This document shows, in pieces, positions 61,383-64,000 of a stretch of 64,000 nucleotides of DNA. The position numbers and the translations under genes were made by a program. Below the pieces are notes generated by a model. It saw only the letters and a program-made list of their open reading frames with translations. It searched no databases and had not been told where the DNA came from. Each line of letters begins with the position of its first letter. The stretch's first letter is position 1. The DNA comes from DT-110 sp964342305 (GTDB lineage Bacteria; Bacteroidota; Bacteroidia; Chitinophagales; Saprospiraceae): contig CAYFGK010000011.1 of NCBI GenBank assembly GCA_964342305.1, forward strand, positions 17,726 to 81,725. Reading direction: 5' to 3'.

Positions 61383-62792
61383 ATGCGACCCAAGCTACAG
61401 ACATTCACGGATTTTGCGAACACCTTACTGCCCCACGAGACGCAGTACCTGCTTTCCGTTGCCCAACTGGAAGACGAGCAAAAACGTGGCATTCTGGAAA
61501 GGGTCCATAAAAATTGCCTGCAGATCAACCAGTTTACGCCGTACGATACCAATCTGGACAAGCGTAAGTACAGTAATCTGAAGAATTGGATACAGAAGAG
61601 GTTACGCCAGATCGACATAGATGCCCACTTCGCCTGGATCAGTGACCTCGACCAACAGATCACCACCGACCGGATACAATCAGGCGATGAGAAGAAACTG
61701 TTACGAGCTATACGTAAGTATGAGCATCCAACTTTCTTTTTCAAGCGGTTTTATGAGTTGGTACGTAACTACCGGCATTTTCTCCTGATTCGTTTGCGGT
61801 ACCACGATCACCAGTTGGTCAATGAATTTCTCGAGGCCTACGAAGATGATTATCTGGAATCCTGCCGGGTGGATACTCAAATGCACCAGGCTACCCAGGA
61901 TATCATCGACCAATACGCAGCCAATACGGCCGAGAGCATCCAGTGGGAACGGTGGCTGAGCCGGGTGTTTTTTGACGAAAGTATCGAGGGATATTACCGG
62001 CACATGGCCTTTGTTCGCCTGACCTTTGTGAGCTTCAATTACCGGAAATTTGATCTGTTGTGGGAAAAATTTGACTACCTGGACTCAATCTTTGCCCGTG
62101 GGCAGAGTTACTCTAAGCGCATCCTGCTCAATTATTACCACCTTCGACTTTTACTGCACGCCCGGGTACGCGATTTTGACCAGGCTATTTACTACGGTTA
62201 TCTATCGGTCCGTGGCAAAACACACGATTATCTTTTCTACGTGAATAACCTGAGTGCAGTACTCCTTAGGGCCAACCGACCACAGGAGGCCCTGCAGGTA
62301 ATGCGGAATGCGACCAGAGAGATGAAGGAGACTCAGAATTTTCACAACAAGATCGGGTTCGTTTCCTTTTACGTGAAATGCCTCATTGCTAATCAGCTGT
62401 ATAAAAATGCCGAGAATTATTGCTCCACCTTTTTAAAGGCCTACGAGAAAGAGGTGCTGCATTACCGGTGGCATACTTTTTTTGCCGCCTACCTGGAGGC
62501 CCTTTTGGTCCAGGGTAAGTACGATCAGATGCTCAGTCTGATGGACAGGTACGCCCTGGCCGAACGCGAGGGAAACTATCGCAAACGGGCAGATTACCTG
62601 CCTACTATCAGCTGGTACGATGCGGTCGCGCGTTACCAAAGCGGGTCGCTTCCTAAATCCGAATTACGAAGCCTCGTACAATCGGATATGGAGTATCTGC
62701 GTCAGGACGAAAATCGACGAGCCCAGCTCGATGACCTGCTGCAAACCATTAAACCCATCGTTCCGGAGGTGGTGAACTACCTGCCTTTTTAA
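61383..62792 (+). CDS. conserved hypothetical helical-repeat protein
   Basis: 469 residues, almost all helical, no signal peptide or membrane segment. Aromatic-rich helix pairs such as LFYVNNLSAVLLRANRPQEAL and FFAAYLEALLVQGKYDQMLS resemble degenerate TPR motifs in the second half. The first half (FANTLLPHETQYLLSVAQLE) is unassigned. The frame stays open upstream into the assembly gap, so the ATG at 61383 is a best guess. Family unknown to me; a protein-binding scaffold is the simplest reading. Confidence 0.7.
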   Translation: MRPKLQTFTDFANTLLPHETQYLLSVAQLEDEQKRGILERVHKNCLQINQFTPYDTNLDKRKYSNLKNWIQKRLRQIDIDAHFAWISDLDQQITTDRIQSGDEKKLLRAIRKYEHPTFFFKRFYELVRNYRHFLLIRLRYHDHQLVNEFLEAYEDDYLESCRVDTQMHQATQDIIDQYAANTAESIQWERWLSRVFFDESIEGYYRHMAFVRLTFVSFNYRKFDLLWEKFDYLDSIFARGQSYSKRILLNYYHLRLLLHARVRDFDQAIYYGYLSVRGKTHDYLFYVNNLSAVLLRANRPQEALQVMRNATREMKETQNFHNKIGFVSFYVKCLIANQLYKNAENYCSTFLKAYEKEVLHYRWHTFFAAYLEALLVQGKYDQMLSLMDRYALAEREGNYRKRADYLPTISWYDAVARYQSGSLPKSELRSLVQSDMEYLRQDENRRAQLDDLLQTIKPIVPEVVNYLPF

Positions 62793-62882
62793 CTCTTTTC
62801 CTTTGCCTCCACAGGGGTAACAACCTGCTGCATTTTTGTATTATTAAAGGAAGAAATATCCTATTTGTAAAAACCGATTATC

Positions 62883-63806
62883 ATGATACGTTATGCATCC
62901 CGGGCGACTGGACTGGCTGTTCTTTTCCTTCTGACTACCACGCTCACCCTGCACGCCCAAAAAGAGGGTAAGAAAAAGCGTATTGCCGTATTTTCTTTTG
63001 CCGACAAGTCCGATAGTAACTTTGGCTGGGGTGGAGCAAAAAGTGTCGGAGACGGTGTCAGCGACATGCTGGTTACCGAACTCGTTCAATCCGGTGAGTA
63101 CCGGGTAATCGAACGCGAACAGATCAACGCCCTGCTGGCCGAACAAGACCTGGGCACCCAGGGCATCGTCACTGCTCAGAGTGCCGCCCAGATCGGGCAG
63201 ATGCTGGGGGTGGAGATCGCAGTATTTGGTGCGGTAACCGAATTCGGTTATAAAGACCGGGACTCCGGTGTACGCATCGGAGGGACTCGCGTAGGGGTGG
63301 GCAAGCAGTCAGCCGTTGCGGCGGTTGACATCCGGATGGTAAACACCACCACGGGAGAGATCATCACCGCCGAAAATGTACGGGAGACCAAAAATGCCCT
63401 CTCGGGCAATGTGAGCTATAAGCAATACGACTTTGGGAGCCAGGCCGATTTTGATCAATCCCTGATTGGAAAAGTTACGCGTGAATGTGTCGAGAATGTG
63501 GTGGATCTCGTAAATGACAATGCCGGTCGTATCCCCTGGATGGCCAAAGTGGTCACCGTGCAGGGTGGTCAGGTCTACATCAACAGTGGCTCTCTCGATG
63601 GGGTACAGGTAGGCGATACCTTTACGGTATATCGCAAGGGGAAAGCCCTGGTTGATCCCGACACTGGCCTGGAATTAGGCAGTATCGACGAAAAAGTAGG
63701 CATGCTGAAAGTGACCGATAATTCCGTGGGCAACGGCAAGGCCGCCATTTGCAGTATTGTCAGTGGCTCTGGTTTTGAGCGCAATGACATGGTCAAGGAG
63801 CAATAA
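62883..63806 (+). CDS. CsgG/FlgT-family envelope protein
   Basis: 307 residues with a signal peptide ending in LTLHA|Q. Residues ~30-190 match the CsgG family: KRIAVFSFADKS, MLVTELVQSGEYRVIEREQI, QIGQMLGVEIAVFGAVTEFG, AVAAVDIRMVNTTTGEII. Residues ~220-305 form a small beta domain like the C-terminal part of FlgT-type proteins (VYINSGSLDGVQVGDTFTVY). There is no lipobox Cys, unlike CsgG itself, and no curli genes are nearby, so curli export is not implied. A general role in outer-membrane assembly is inferred. Confidence 0.85.
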   Translation: MIRYASRATGLAVLFLLTTTLTLHAQKEGKKKRIAVFSFADKSDSNFGWGGAKSVGDGVSDMLVTELVQSGEYRVIEREQINALLAEQDLGTQGIVTAQSAAQIGQMLGVEIAVFGAVTEFGYKDRDSGVRIGGTRVGVGKQSAVAAVDIRMVNTTTGEIITAENVRETKNALSGNVSYKQYDFGSQADFDQSLIGKVTRECVENVVDLVNDNAGRIPWMAKVVTVQGGQVYINSGSLDGVQVGDTFTVYRKGKALVDPDTGLELGSIDEKVGMLKVTDNSVGNGKAAICSIVSGSGFERNDMVKEQ

Positions 63807-63934
63807 GGACATCTAAGACCGGTCGGCCTTCTGGGCCTCCTCTTACATAAATAGACACAAGACAATCAGACATAAGAGTAGGGATCTATTCCCCCTATCT
63901 CCAAATCTCCCATTCGCCCTTTCTTTTGGTTAAC

Positions 63935-64000
63935 GTGAGGTTGGTGCTAAGGTGTTTGCTATATAACTGAATGTTGCAACCTCACGTTGTATTTGGTAGA
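63935..64000 (+). repeat. multi-hairpin element, copy D (cut by window end)
   Basis: GTGAGGTT (63935-63942) and AACCTCAC (63978-63985) enclose a loop nearly identical to copy A (GCTAAGGTGTTTGCT, then AACTGAATGT). The sequence continues as TTGTATTTGGTAGA to the last base, as in copies A and B, so the rest of the element lies outside. Between the CsgG stop and this copy no gene is seen. Confidence 0.85.

Noticed and set aside
62883..63806. Curli secretion gene csgG
   Set aside because: The domain is present, but there is no lipobox Cys and no csgA, csgB, csgE or csgF neighbour.

Overview
The window looks like a chromosomal segment of a marine-type member of the phylum Bacteroidota, probably class Saprospiria (Lewinella-like). 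The evidence is a DUF1501 protein with a type IX secretion (T9SS) C-terminal domain, two DUF5916/CBM9-like outer-membrane proteins, a TonB-dependent receptor with a carboxypeptidase-regulatory-like N-domain, many signal peptides ending in -AQ, one good TAnnTTTG promoter, and moderate-to-high GC. No rRNA, tRNA, CRISPR array, transposase or phage gene was seen. A run of 100 Ns (61262-61361) shows this is a scaffold with one unclosed join.

Layout. 1-4.9 kb: secreted or envelope proteins (DUF1501, two M20 peptidases) and a stand-alone trpF. 5.0-6.6 kb: a TetR regulator with an SDR oxidoreductase and three matching 14-bp operator-like sites. 6.9-13.5 kb: a minus-strand molybdenum-cofactor block (moaA, an FdhF/YdeP-type molybdoenzyme, moeA, moaC, mobA with an extra N-domain); moaD lies apart at 21 kb and no moaE was found. 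15.8-18.0 kb: an arsenic operon (arsR, LMW-PTP-like reductase, acr3). 18.3-31.7 kb: envelope genes (two DUF5916 proteins, a lytic transglycosylase, a tricorn-like S41 protease), a reductase, an SCP2 protein and a lipoprotein. 32-36 kb: a giant soluble-adenylyl-cyclase-like signalling protein. 36-40.8 kb: a minus-strand run with a glycan hydrolase fusion (GHL10 + NamZ-like), an HTTM membrane protein and two small partners. 41-45 kb: cyanophycinase-like protein, leucyl aminopeptidase, ROK kinase. 45-54.9 kb: a metalloprotease/propeller/beta-barrel fusion, M14 carboxypeptidase, GT39-type glycosyltransferase, acyl-CoA ligase and a divergent KASIII. 55-64 kb: TonB receptor, sodium/solute symporter, alpha/beta hydrolase lipoprotein, FabG, a conserved hypothetical and a CsgG-family lipoprotein-like factor.

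The most unusual content is non-coding. (1) A short DNA motif, a T-tract followed by a GNRA-loop mini-hairpin (TTTTGCCGAAAGGC and variants with compensating stem changes), occurs about 20 times in both strands, in genes (in several reading frames) and between genes. (2) A roughly 180-bp element made of consecutive hairpins occurs four times, once cut by the window end. (3) Intergenic regions are filled with repeats of unrelated sequence that share an exact 7-bp period. (4) Long perfect palindromes close many transcription units. These point to genome-wide repeat or uptake-like systems that the gene list does not explain.
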